From Pacificimonas sp963710205 (GTDB taxonomy: Bacteria > Pseudomonadota > Alphaproteobacteria > Sphingomonadales > Sphingomonadaceae): a stretch of DNA of 64,000 nt. The DNA lies in assembly GCA_963710205.1 (NCBI GenBank), contig CAVPZG010000001.1, forward strand, positions 248,001 through 312,000, read 5' to 3'. The translations under genes were made by a program, and so were the position numbers. Shown here piece after piece: positions 52,254-60,820 of this stretch. The stretch's first letter is position 1; each line of letters opens with the position of its first letter. The notes beneath the pieces are model-generated. The model was not told the origin of the DNA and searched no databases. It saw only the letters and a program-made list of their open reading frames with translations.

Positions 52254-54008
52254 ATGCATGATATCGTCATTCGCGGCGGCACGATCGTCGATGGCAACGG
52301 CGGCGCGCCCTATATTGGCGATGTGGCCATCGACGGCGAGGTCGTCAGTGCGGTCGGGACCGTCAATGCGCCTGGCCGCAGGGAAATTGCCGCCGCCGGA
52401 AAGGTGGTCGCGCCCGGCTTTGTCGATATTCACACGCATTATGATGGCCAGGCCACCTGGGATCCGGAAATGGCGCCGTCCAGCTGGCACGGCGTCACGA
52501 CGGTGGTGATGGGAAATTGCGGCGTCGGCTTCGCGCCCGCGAAGCCTGACAAGCACGAATGGCTGATCGGCCTGATGGAGGGCGTGGAGGATATTCCAGG
52601 GACGGCGCTGGCCGAGGGCATGTCCTGGAACTGGGAAACCTTCCCCGAATATATGGACGCATTGGAGGAACTGCCGCGCACAATCGATGTAGCGACACAT
52701 GTTCCGCATGGGGCTGTCCGCGCCTATGTCATGGGACAGCGCGGCGCGGATAACGAGGCGCCAACGGCGGCGGACATCGAGGCCATGTCGGCAATCGTCG
52801 AGGAAGGTTTGCGCGCGGGTGCGCTCGGCTTTTCCACCAGCCGCACCGTGCTGCACAAGAGCATCGATGGCGTTCTCGTCCCGGGTACGACGGCCACAGA
52901 GGACGAGTTGATCGGGATTGGCCGCGCCATGGGGCGGGTCGGCCACGGGGTCTTTGAAATGGCGTCCGACCTTAAGCGCGAGTGGAACGAGTTCAAATGG
53001 ATGGGTGAGCTCAGCCGCGAGACCGGTTTGCCTGTGACCTTCGCCGCCCTGCAGAGCATTGCGAAGGAACTGGATCTTGATGAGCAGATCGCCACCATGG
53101 CGTCCGAGAATGCGAAGGGCGCGAAGATCGTCGCGCAAATCGCCCTGCGCGGTAATGGCGTCCTGATGACGTGGCGCGGGACGGTGAATCCTTTCCGTAT
53201 GAAGCCGTCCTGGGCTGAAATCGATAACCTGCCATGGGAGGCGCAACTGGCGCGTCTGAAAGATCCGGCATTTCGGGAACGGCTGATCGGCGAACCCAGC
53301 GTCTATCCCGAAGAACAGGTCGACATCCTGCCCGTGCTCATGGTCGTGACGGATGGCTGGACCATGCAGTACCGGATGGAGGACGGCTTTGACTATGAGC
53401 CGACAGCGGCCATTTCGATCAAGGCGCTCGCCGAAGCGGCCGGGCAGACACCCGCCGAATATGCCTATGACCTTCTGATGCAGGACGAGGGGACGGGCTT
53501 CATCTACCTGCCCATCCTGAACTATGCCGATGGAAATCTGGATTTCGTTCACGAGCTGCTGCAGCGCGACGACTGCGTCATTTCCCTGTCCGATGGCGGC
53601 GCGCATTGCGGGACGATCTGCGACGCGGCCAGCCCGACATATCTGCTGGAACATTGGGTGAAGAACCGGACGCGCGGCACTATCCCTCTGGAACTGGCGA
53701 TTCAGCGTCAGTGCCGGGATACCGCGCGCCTCTATGGGCTGGAGGATCGCGGCACCCTGGAGCCGGGTATGCTGGCAGATATCAATATCATCGACATGGA
53801 TGCCCTCAAGCTCGGCAGGCCGTGGCTGGCATTCGACCTGCCGGCGGGCGGAAAACGCTTACTGCAAAAGGCGGACGGCTATGTCTGCACCATCAAACGC
53901 GGCGTGCTGACATTCGAGGACGGCAAACCCACAGGCAAGCGTCCGGGCGTTCTGATCCGTGGGCCGCAGAAGATTGAGGATGTCGCGCTTAGAATGGCGG
54001 CGGAATGA
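52254..54008 (+). CDS. N-acyl-D-amino-acid deacylase-type amidohydrolase
   Basis: A 584-residue amidohydrolase of the D-aminoacylase/D-hydantoinase type. Metal ligands include FVDIHTHYDGQATWD, and later segments include SLSDGGAHCGT and the C-terminal LEPGMLADINIID. No signal peptide. The ATG at 52254 has GGGAGG eight bases upstream. The frame is open upstream but would overlap the beta-helix gene. Such enzymes hydrolyse N-acyl-D-amino acids or related cyclic amides; the substrate is unknown. Confidence 0.87.
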   Translation: MHDIVIRGGTIVDGNGGAPYIGDVAIDGEVVSAVGTVNAPGRREIAAAGKVVAPGFVDIHTHYDGQATWDPEMAPSSWHGVTTVVMGNCGVGFAPAKPDKHEWLIGLMEGVEDIPGTALAEGMSWNWETFPEYMDALEELPRTIDVATHVPHGAVRAYVMGQRGADNEAPTAADIEAMSAIVEEGLRAGALGFSTSRTVLHKSIDGVLVPGTTATEDELIGIGRAMGRVGHGVFEMASDLKREWNEFKWMGELSRETGLPVTFAALQSIAKELDLDEQIATMASENAKGAKIVAQIALRGNGVLMTWRGTVNPFRMKPSWAEIDNLPWEAQLARLKDPAFRERLIGEPSVYPEEQVDILPVLMVVTDGWTMQYRMEDGFDYEPTAAISIKALAEAAGQTPAEYAYDLLMQDEGTGFIYLPILNYADGNLDFVHELLQRDDCVISLSDGGAHCGTICDAASPTYLLEHWVKNRTRGTIPLELAIQRQCRDTARLYGLEDRGTLEPGMLADINIIDMDALKLGRPWLAFDLPAGGKRLLQKADGYVCTIKRGVLTFEDGKPTGKRPGVLIRGPQKIEDVALRMAAE

Positions 54009-54021
54009 TCCCTGCCGTTCC

Positions 54022-54039
54022 ATTTGCATAGGCGCAAAT
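54022..54039. repeat. Inverted repeat upstream of lemA
   Basis: ATTTGC (54022-54027) and GCAAAT (54034-54039) flank six bases just after the amidohydrolase stop. It may be a weak hairpin or a regulator site for lemA. Confidence 0.35.
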
Positions 54040-54063
54040 TTTCAGCGATAAGCCCTCTGTATT

Positions 54064-54080
54064 AGTCGTCTAAGACAACT
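54064..54080. promoter_or_regulatory. 17-bp near-perfect palindrome upstream of lemA
   Basis: AGTCGTCTAAGACAACT is symmetrical around its central A with one mismatch and lies 19 bases before lemA. It would suit a dimeric repressor controlling lemA and the TPM genes. Confidence 0.4.
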
Positions 54081-54099
54081 TTCGCAAAGGGGTCCAAAA

Positions 54100-54679
54100 A
54101 TGCGTAAATTCCTGCTTGTCTCGGTTGCCGCTGTCAGCCTGTCCGCCTGCGGTATCAATTCTGTCCCCACCGCCGAAGAGGAAGCCAAGGGCCGCTGGGC
54201 GGATGTGGAGAATGATTACCAGCGCCGGGCGGACCTGATTCCAAACCTCGTGGCTACAGCAAAGGGATTCGCGGCACAGGAACGCGAAGTTCTGGAATCG
54301 GTGACCCGCGCCCGGGCATCGGCCACACAGACCAACATCACTGCCGACGATCTGACGGATCCGGCCAAGATGCAGCAATATCAGCAGGCGCAGAACCAGC
54401 TGTCCGGCGCCCTGTCGCGCCTGCTGGTGACTGTCGAAAAATATCCGGAGCTGAGGTCGAATGAAAACTTCCTGATGCTGCAGGCACAGCTGGAAGGCAC
54501 GGAGAACCGTATTTCCACTGCGCGTCGCGATTACAACGCTGCCGTGCAGGCCTATAATACGGAAGTGCGCACCTTTCCGAGCCTGATCGCGGCGCGCTAC
54601 ATCTACGACGCAGAAGCCCATGCAGACGTTCGAGGCGACGACGGAGGGCGCAGAGGAAGCACCGACGGTTGAATTCTAG
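54100..54679 (+). pseudogene. LemA family protein, frameshifted near the C-terminus
   Basis: The N-terminal lipoprotein-like leader (MRKFLLVSVAAVSLSACG) and LemA core (RRADLIPNLVATAKGFAAQE, LMLQAQLEGTENRISTARRDYN, FPSLIAARYIY) are normal. After residue about 170 the frame gives a foreign tail ending at 54672. The expected end MQTFEATTEGAEEAPTVEF lies in another frame, to the stop at 54679. One extra G or C within 54613-54619 restores it. LemA pairs with TPM-domain proteins, which follow here. The function is unclear; LemA family proteins are thought to be envelope components. Confidence 0.8.
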
Positions 54680-54687
54680 GCAAGCCA

Positions 54688-55470
54688 ATGCCTGCCCGTT
54701 TTCACCTGTTGCTCGCCTGCGTACTGGCGCTGTTCTCCTTTGCCGCGTTGGCACAGGATTTTCCGGCGCTGACAGGCCGCGTTGTGGATCAGGCGGACAT
54801 TCTCTCGCCGGCAACCGAAGCCGCTCTGACCAGGCAGTTGCGGACGCTGGAGGATGCGTCGCAGCGGCAACTGGTCGTGGCGACCGTTCCCAGCCTGCAG
54901 GGCTATACGATCGAGGAATTTGGCTATCGGCTGGGGCGCGATTGGGGAATTGGCGACGCGGCGCGTAATGATGGGATCATTCTGCTTGTCGCGCCCAACG
55001 ACCGGAAGGTCAGAATCGAGGTCGGCTACGGGCTGGAAGGCATCATGTCCGACGGTTTCAGCTTTCTGATCGTCAACCGCGAAATCCTGCCGCGATTTCG
55101 GGATGGCGATCTGGAAGGCGGTGTCCAGGCGGGAGTCGATGCGCTTGTGACGCAGCTGGGCCTGCCGCCCGAAGAAGCCGCCGCAAATCTGCAGGCGGCG
55201 CAGGAAGCGCGCCAGCGGAGTGACGAGGGCGATGGCGGCTTTCCGTGGGGCCTGATCTGGATATTGCTGATCATCGGATTCAATATCTGGAGCATGTCCC
55301 GCCGGCGCGATGGCAAACGGCGGGGCGGCGGTGTGATTATCTGGGGCGCGCCCGGTATCGGCGGCAGTTCCCGTCGCAGCGGTGGCTTCTCGGGCGGCGG
55401 ATTTGGGGGTGGCGGTTTTTCCGGCGGCGGCGGCAGTTTTGGCGGCGGCGGCGCGAGCGGGGGCTGGTAA
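54688..55470 (+). CDS. TPM-domain (YgcG-like) secreted protein
   Basis: A 260-residue protein with a signal peptide (MPARFHLLLACVLALFSFAALA) and a TPM domain (LTGRVVDQADILSPATEAALTRQL, RIEVGYGLEG). It has a transmembrane helix near 180-195 (WGLIWILLIIGFNIWSM) and a Gly/Ser-rich tail. It lies 8 bases after the true lemA end, in the LemA-TPM cluster common to many bacteria. Function unknown. Confidence 0.87.
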   Translation: MPARFHLLLACVLALFSFAALAQDFPALTGRVVDQADILSPATEAALTRQLRTLEDASQRQLVVATVPSLQGYTIEEFGYRLGRDWGIGDAARNDGIILLVAPNDRKVRIEVGYGLEGIMSDGFSFLIVNREILPRFRDGDLEGGVQAGVDALVTQLGLPPEEAAANLQAAQEARQRSDEGDGGFPWGLIWILLIIGFNIWSMSRRRDGKRRGGGVIIWGAPGIGGSSRRSGGFSGGGFGGGGFSGGGGSFGGGGASGGW

Positions 55471-55471
55471 C

Positions 55472-56140
55472 ATGGCATTGTCGAAAAACGATCATGACCG
55501 TGTGAGCGCGGCCATCGCGGATGCGGAGACGCGCACGGCAGGAGAGATTTTCTGCGTGTTTACCGAAGCATCCGATGATCATGCCGTCGTTCCTCTTGCC
55601 TATGCCGCGCTGATGGCGCTTGTCCTCCCGCCGATCTTCATCTGGTTCGGCCTGCTGGATCCGGCATGGGTTGATTTCGGCTGGTCTGCGGGCGGCGCTG
55701 CAGGTGTCCGTGAAACCGTCAGCATTTACGTAGCGGCGTCTGCGATCCTCTTCGCACTGACGTGGCTGATCGCGAGAGTGGAGGCCATACGCTACAGGAT
55801 CGCGCCCAGCTCGCTCCGTCAGACCGCGGTGCACCGCGCAGCGATGGAAAGTTTCCTCTCGCATGGGATCCACCTGACCGACGGTCGCACAGGGGTGCTC
55901 ATATTTTTGTCCCGCAAGGAACGTTATGCGGAGGTGATTGCGGACAAGGGAATTTATGAAAAAGTCGGTGAGGATGTCTGGGCGGATGCGGTTGCCGCCA
56001 TCATGGCTTCGGCACGGTCAGGCGACATCGGCGGCGGCTTTGTCGAAGCCGTAAACCGCTGTGGTTCCGTATTGGCCGAACACTTTCCTCCATCCTCCCA
56101 CAATCCCAATGAGTTGCCAGATCGCCTCATTGAAGTTTAA
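55472..56140 (+). CDS. Second TPM-domain membrane protein
   Basis: A 222-residue protein without a signal peptide: an N-terminal cytoplasmic helix (ALSKNDHDRVSAAIADAETRTAGEIFCVF) is followed by two transmembrane helices (about 40-60 and 83-103). The C-terminal TPM domain (GVLIFLSRKERYAEVIADKGIYEKV) follows. The ATG at 55472 directly follows the first TPM stop. The frame is open upstream, but in the overlapping Gly-rich gene. Confidence 0.82.
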   Translation: MALSKNDHDRVSAAIADAETRTAGEIFCVFTEASDDHAVVPLAYAALMALVLPPIFIWFGLLDPAWVDFGWSAGGAAGVRETVSIYVAASAILFALTWLIARVEAIRYRIAPSSLRQTAVHRAAMESFLSHGIHLTDGRTGVLIFLSRKERYAEVIADKGIYEKVGEDVWADAVAAIMASARSGDIGGGFVEAVNRCGSVLAEHFPPSSHNPNELPDRLIEV

Positions 56141-56178
56141 GGCATGTTAACCACAAAGGGAAATGGGAGAACGGGACT

Positions 56179-56601
56179 ATGTTAGCAGACTTCAAGGCCT
56201 TCATCATGAAGGGAAATGTGCTTGATCTGGCAGTCGCTGTCATCATAGCGGGCGCATTCGCACTGATCACGACATCGCTCGTCGAGGATGTCATCATGCC
56301 CTTGGTAGGCGCCATTTTCGGCGGCGTCGATTTTTCAAGCTACTTCGTGATGCTCGGGCCCGTACCCGAAGGATATAGCGGGTCCATGACCAACTATGCC
56401 CAGCTGAAAGAGGCTGGCGTGCCGATGCTCGGCTATGGTCAGTTTATAACGGTCGTCGTGAATTTCGTCATTCTGGCGTTCATCATCTTCATGCTTGTGC
56501 GCCAGGTGAAGAAGCTTGAGCGGAAGGAAGAGGAAAAGCCAGCGGAGCCAAGCGAGGAAATTCTGCTCCTGCGCGAAATCCGCGACAATCTGAAAAAATA
56601 G
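56179..56601 (+). CDS. mscL: Large-conductance mechanosensitive channel
   Basis: A 140-residue MscL with the family start FKAFIMKGNVLDLAVAVIIAGAFALI, two transmembrane helices and the charged C-terminal helix (LLREIRDNLK). It releases osmolytes on hypo-osmotic shock. Convergent with parB, with a 12-bp hairpin between. Confidence 0.95.
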   Translation: MLADFKAFIMKGNVLDLAVAVIIAGAFALITTSLVEDVIMPLVGAIFGGVDFSSYFVMLGPVPEGYSGSMTNYAQLKEAGVPMLGYGQFITVVVNFVILAFIIFMLVRQVKKLERKEEEKPAEPSEEILLLREIRDNLKK

Positions 56602-56611
56602 ATGTCTGTTT

Positions 56612-56638
56612 CGCGCTGCTGGCTATGCCAGCGGCGCG
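56612..56638. terminator. 12-bp hairpin between mscL and parB
   Basis: CGCGCTGCTGGC (56612-56623) pairs with GCCAGCGGCGCG (56627-56638) around TAT, with one G-T wobble. It overlaps the parB stop. No T-run is present on either side, so terminator strength is uncertain. Confidence 0.45.
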
Positions 56639-57525
56639 AGACGTTCGACCAGCATATCGAGCTGATCGAGATCGCTATAGCGGACCACCAGCTGTCCGCC
56701 CTCCCCGTCATAGGTCAGCCGCGCGGCAAGCCCCGTCGCGTCGCGTATGCGCGTTTCCAGCGCGATCAGATCCGCATCCCGCTCAGCGCTCTTGCGCGCC
56801 TTGGCAGTGACAGGCTTGCCGCCCACTGCCTTGGTCAGACGTTCCGCATCCCGCGCCGACAGTCCCTGATCGACAATCTGCCGGGCAAAGCCTTCCGGAT
56901 CGCTCGTGCCGATCAGCGTGCGCGCATGTCCCATACCGAGGCGCCCGTCATCGACCATGGCCCTCACCGTCTCGGGCAGGTCGAGCAAACGCACCAAATT
57001 CGCGATATGACTGCGTGACTTGCCAACCAGAGCCGAGACAGCCTCCTGAGTGTGGCCATATTCGTTCATCAGGTGCCGGTAACCACGCGCCTCCTCGATC
57101 GGGGAGAGATCCTGCCGCTGGATATTCTCGACGAGGGCAATCTCATAGGCTTCGCTATCTTCCAGATCGCGGATGACCACAGGAACTTCATGCAGCTGCG
57201 CCGCCTGCGCGGCCCGCCAACGACGCTCGCCAGCGACAATCTCGAAATTACCACCATCCAGAGGCCGCACCAATATGGGCTGCAGCAATCCCTGCCGCTG
57301 GACGGAGTCGATCAGTTCGGCCTGGGCGTCCGGGTCGAAATTGCGCCGCGGCTGGTCCGGATTTGGCTTTACGCGGGTTATCGCAATCAACTGGCCCCGA
57401 AATCCCGATTGCGGCAGTCCGTTGGCCGAGTCACCATTGTCTGTCTTGACGTTGATCTCTTCCAGGAGCGCAGAAAGCCCGCGTCCAAGACCGGGTCGGC
57501 GTCGTCCCGCATTCTGGTCGCTCAT
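56623..57525 (-). CDS. parB: Chromosome partitioning protein ParB
   Basis: A 300-residue ParB/Spo0J. The N-terminal CTPase box contains GERRWRAAQ, the helix-turn-helix reads SRSHIANLVRLLDLPE, and a C-terminal dimerisation region follows. It binds parS and spreads on DNA. It is coupled to parA by an ATGA overlap (57522-57525). Confidence 0.97.
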   Translation of the reverse strand: MSDQNAGRRRPGLGRGLSALLEEINVKTDNGDSANGLPQSGFRGQLIAITRVKPNPDQPRRNFDPDAQAELIDSVQRQGLLQPILVRPLDGGNFEIVAGERRWRAAQAAQLHEVPVVIRDLEDSEAYEIALVENIQRQDLSPIEEARGYRHLMNEYGHTQEAVSALVGKSRSHIANLVRLLDLPETVRAMVDDGRLGMGHARTLIGTSDPEGFARQIVDQGLSARDAERLTKAVGGKPVTAKARKSAERDADLIALETRIRDATGLAARLTYDGEGGQLVVRYSDLDQLDMLVERLAPLA

Positions 57526-58304
57526 GCCGCCGTCGCCAGGGAAGGTTCGGTACGGCCCATTACCTCACGTGCAAGCGCGATATACGCCTCCGATCCGGCA
57601 CAGCGGTGATCATAGATAAGCGCAGGCAGACCATGGCTCGGTGCCTCGGAAAGTCGGACATTGCGCGGAATACTCGTGCTGAAGACGGCATCTCCAAGGC
57701 AGGCCCGCGCATCCTCCGCGACCTGCTGCGACAGACGATTGCGGGAATCGTACATCGTCAGCACCACACCCAATATTCTCAGGCGGTTATTATAACCGGA
57801 ACGTACACGCTCCACGGTTTTAAGAAGCTGGCTAAGGCCCTCCAGTGCGTAAAATTCGCATTGCAAAGGGACGATGAGCGCATCGGCCGCCACCAGCGCG
57901 TTCAGCGTCAGCAAACCGAGCGAAGGCGGGCAATCTATCAGAACGAAATCATATTCGGACTGGGCCTTTGACAACGCGCGATCCAGCCTGTTCATGCGGG
58001 CGTCGACATCCACCAGTTCAATCTCGGCGCCAGAAAGGTCGACAGTGGCGGGAACGATATCCAGTCCCTTGATGCCGGTCGGCTGGGCCGCCTGTGACAG
58101 ACTGGCCTGACCGATAAGCAGGTCATAGCTGGTGCAAGAACGACCGGTTTGGCCGATGCCCACGCCCGTTGAGCTATTGCCCTGTGGATCAAGATCGATG
58201 ATCAGCGTCCGGTGGCCGCTGGCCGCAAGCCCGGTAGCAACATTGACCGTCGTTGTGGTTTTTCCCACCCCGCCCTTCTGGTTCGCCACCGCCAATATGT
58301 TCAT
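57522..58304 (-). CDS. parA: Chromosome partitioning ATPase ParA
   Basis: A 260-residue deviant Walker A ATPase (NQKGGVGKTTTTVN) that segregates ParB-parS complexes. Other motifs are IDLDPQGN and IDCPPSLGLLTLNAL. ATG 58304 overlaps the rsmG stop (ATGA); the frame is open far upstream through rsmG but without need. Confidence 0.97.
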   Translation of the reverse strand: MNILAVANQKGGVGKTTTTVNVATGLAASGHRTLIIDLDPQGNSSTGVGIGQTGRSCTSYDLLIGQASLSQAAQPTGIKGLDIVPATVDLSGAEIELVDVDARMNRLDRALSKAQSEYDFVLIDCPPSLGLLTLNALVAADALIVPLQCEFYALEGLSQLLKTVERVRSGYNNRLRILGVVLTMYDSRNRLSQQVAEDARACLGDAVFSTSIPRNVRLSEAPSHGLPALIYDHRCAGSEAYIALAREVMGRTEPSLATAA

Positions 58305-58918
58305 TTGCGTATGTCCCGCCCCTTCATTCGTCTGACGTGCCTTGCCGACACAATTCGTGCGTCGGGATCGGTTCGGCTTTGATGCAACCCATATTCGAAG
58401 GTAAACCGGGTTTGCGCCGCATCTATCTCCGCTGCCACCTCCCTGCCCTTGGGAAGCAGCCAGCATGTATGTTGTGCCGCAAACCCCATGCCCCAGTCAA
58501 ACAGCTTTGGCAGTGCCGCGCAGGCTCTTGCCGATATGATATCGGCCTTGGGCGCACGCATCTGCTCAGCCCGCTGATTATGGATGATGACGCGGCTGGA
58601 GATTTGAAGGTCGTCGGCAACATGCTGCAAAAACATACATTTTTTGGCTGTCGACTCAACCAGATGAACTTCCAGGTCGGAAATGATGGCGATGACCAGG
58701 CCCGGAAAGCCGGCCCCGGACCCGAAATCCACCCATGTTTTCACCCGCAAATCATCAGGGATCAAATCGATGAGTTGAAGGCTGTCTTCGATATGTCGCT
58801 GCCGTGCGATGGCCAATGTCGATGGCGCCACCAAATTCATTCGCGACTGCCATTCGGACAGAAGCGCCAAATAGCGTGAAAAGCTTTCCTCTGTTTCACG
58901 TGAAACATTGAAACTCAT
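58301..58918 (-). CDS. rsmG: 16S rRNA m7G527 methyltransferase
   Basis: A 205-residue RsmG/GidB. It shows WVDFGSGAGFPGLVIAI (the SAM site) and the N-terminal VSRETEE, part of a parS sequence encoded inside the gene. It methylates G527 of 16S rRNA. Overlaps both mnmG and parA by four bases, forming the operon mnmG-rsmG-parA-parB. Confidence 0.96.
   Translation of the reverse strand: MSFNVSRETEESFSRYLALLSEWQSRMNLVAPSTLAIARQRHIEDSLQLIDLIPDDLRVKTWVDFGSGAGFPGLVIAIISDLEVHLVESTAKKCMFLQHVADDLQISSRVIIHNQRAEQMRAPKADIISARACAALPKLFDWGMGFAAQHTCWLLPKGREVAAEIDAAQTRFTFEYGLHQSRTDPDARIVSARHVRRMKGRDIRK
58892..58907. promoter_or_regulatory. Perfect parS site in rsmG
   Basis: TGTTTCACGTGAAACA, a perfect palindrome identical to the canonical parS. 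It lies within the first codons of rsmG (encoding VSRET), a position shared by many bacteria. It should be a ParB loading site. Confidence 0.93.
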
Positions 58919-60762
58919 GCTGCACGCTTCAAATGCGCGAGCAGGATGGTGAGCGCTGCTGGCGTGATACCCGGAATGCGGGCTGCCGCGCCAAGGCTTT
59001 CAGGACGGGCCGTCCGAAGCCGCTCCACCATCTCCGTCGACAATCCCGGCATGGACGAATAATCGATTTGCTCAGGAAGGCGACGTGCCTCCTCTTTTCG
59101 CAGGTCAGCCGCCGCCCTTTCCTGACGCTGAAGATATTGATCATATTCCGCATCCACGAGCAGGGTTTCAGACAGGTCTTTGGGCAGGCCCGCCAACTCC
59201 GGCGCAAACTGAACGGCGTTGTTCCAGTCGAACTCGGGAAAGCGCAACCATTCGAACAGCGATCGGCGGACGCCGTCCTGCCGCACGTTGATCCCATGCG
59301 CCGCAAGATCCGCTGGCCCGACCTGAACCGTGGCCAGCTGCGCCCGCGCATCTTCATAGGCTGCGCTGTTTCGATCAAACCAGTCCGTCAGCTGCGGACT
59401 GGCAAGCCCGGCGGTGATGGCATGAGGTGTCAGTCGACGGTGGGCATTGTCGGTTCGCAGGGACAGCCGATATTCGGCGCGCGAGGTGAACATGCGGTAG
59501 GGTTCGGTCACACCTTGGGTGACCAGATCGTCAATCATCACACCTATATAACTGTTCGCGCGGTCAAGCGGCATCGCCTCTCGGCCCGCCAGCGTCAGGG
59601 CAGCGGACGATCCTGCCACCAGGCCCTGCCCCGCGGCCTCTTCATATCCGGTCGTCCCGTTGATCTGGCCCGCCAGATAGAGACCGGGCACGTCCTTCAA
59701 TTGCAGGTCGTGCTTCAGTCCCCTGGGGTCGAGAAAGTCATATTCAACAGCATAGCCGGACTGGACGATTTCGGCGTGATGCAGGGCAGGTATGGACCGT
59801 ATGAACCGCTCTTGCACGTCCAGCGGAAGCGCCGTTGAAATGCCATTTGGGTAGATCAGGTGGTCCGACAGGGCTTCAGGCTCCAGGAAGATCTGGTGTC
59901 CATCGCGTTCGCCGAAGCGAAAGATCTTGTCCTCGATGGAAGGACAGTAGCGCGGTCCCGTGCCTTCTATTGCGCCGCTATAGGTGGCGCTCAGGTGAAT
60001 ATTTTCCGAAATGATCCCGTGCGTGTCCGCTGTTGTTCGCGTTATGCCGCAACTGATCTGCTGCGCGCTAACCCTTTTGGTAAGCGCCGAGAAAAATTCG
60101 GGGTGCTTGTCAGGACGTTGCCATTCGACACGGGACCAATCGATGGTTCTACCGTCCAGACGCGGCGGCGTGCCTGTCTTCAGTCTTCTGACGGGCAAAC
60201 CGAGATCCCGAAGCTGCTGTCCGAGCCGCGTCGCCGCACGCCCCATTGCACGCCCACCAACGGTCCGTTCCGCACCGATGTGCATGACGCCGCCCAGAAA
60301 TGTTCCGGTTGCCAGCACGACTGCGCGGCATTTCAGCTCGGATCCATCCGCCAGTCGAAGCGCGGCTATTCCCGCCGCGTCGAGGACAAGTTCGGTCGCT
60401 TCACCGACAATCAAATCGACTGCGCTGGCGCGGAGCCACGCGTTCGAGACATGTCGATACAGACGTCGGTCGATCTGGGCCCGCGGCCCACGGACTGCTG
60501 GACCCTTGCGGCGATTTAGCAGCCGATAGCCTATCGAAGCCGCGTCGGCGAAGCGAGCCATGACACCGCCAAGGGCATCAATCTCCCGGACAATATGCCC
60601 CTTCCCCAAACCGCCTATCGCGGGGTTGCAGGACAATTTGCCGATGTCGGCCCGGTCAAGGGTCAGAAGCGCAACGCGCGCGCCAACATGACTCGCTGCA
60701 GCGGCGGCCTCGATACCGGCGTGTCCTGCGCCTACAATGATGATATCATAGCTCGTCGTCAT
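58915..60762 (-). CDS. mnmG: tRNA uridine-5-carboxymethylaminomethyl modification enzyme MnmG
   Basis: A 615-residue FAD protein (DIIIVGAGHAGIEAA, the CNPAIGGLGKGH cysteine motif, GYEEAAGQGLVAG) that, with MnmE, installs the cmnm5 group at the tRNA wobble uridine. It ends in the helical AAARIPGITPAALTILLAHL domain. Its stop overlaps the rsmG start by four bases. Confidence 0.97.
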   Translation of the reverse strand: MTTSYDIIIVGAGHAGIEAAAAASHVGARVALLTLDRADIGKLSCNPAIGGLGKGHIVREIDALGGVMARFADAASIGYRLLNRRKGPAVRGPRAQIDRRLYRHVSNAWLRASAVDLIVGEATELVLDAAGIAALRLADGSELKCRAVVLATGTFLGGVMHIGAERTVGGRAMGRAATRLGQQLRDLGLPVRRLKTGTPPRLDGRTIDWSRVEWQRPDKHPEFFSALTKRVSAQQISCGITRTTADTHGIISENIHLSATYSGAIEGTGPRYCPSIEDKIFRFGERDGHQIFLEPEALSDHLIYPNGISTALPLDVQERFIRSIPALHHAEIVQSGYAVEYDFLDPRGLKHDLQLKDVPGLYLAGQINGTTGYEEAAGQGLVAGSSAALTLAGREAMPLDRANSYIGVMIDDLVTQGVTEPYRMFTSRAEYRLSLRTDNAHRRLTPHAITAGLASPQLTDWFDRNSAAYEDARAQLATVQVGPADLAAHGINVRQDGVRRSLFEWLRFPEFDWNNAVQFAPELAGLPKDLSETLLVDAEYDQYLQRQERAAADLRKEEARRLPEQIDYSSMPGLSTEMVERLRTARPESLGAAARIPGITPAALTILLAHLKRAA

Positions 60763-60793
60763 GGCAGTTTCTTAACCGAAGCGGTTCATGCGA

Positions 60794-60809
60794 TGTTTCA
60801 CGTGAAACA
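60794..60809. promoter_or_regulatory. Perfect parS site between mnmE and mnmG
   Basis: TGTTTCACGTGAAACA, embedded in a 20-base perfect palindrome (60792-60811, GATG...CATC), in the roughly 60-base gap between mnmE and mnmG. It is the second exact ParB site within 2 kb. Confidence 0.93.
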
Positions 60810-60820
60810 TCAGGGTTGAT

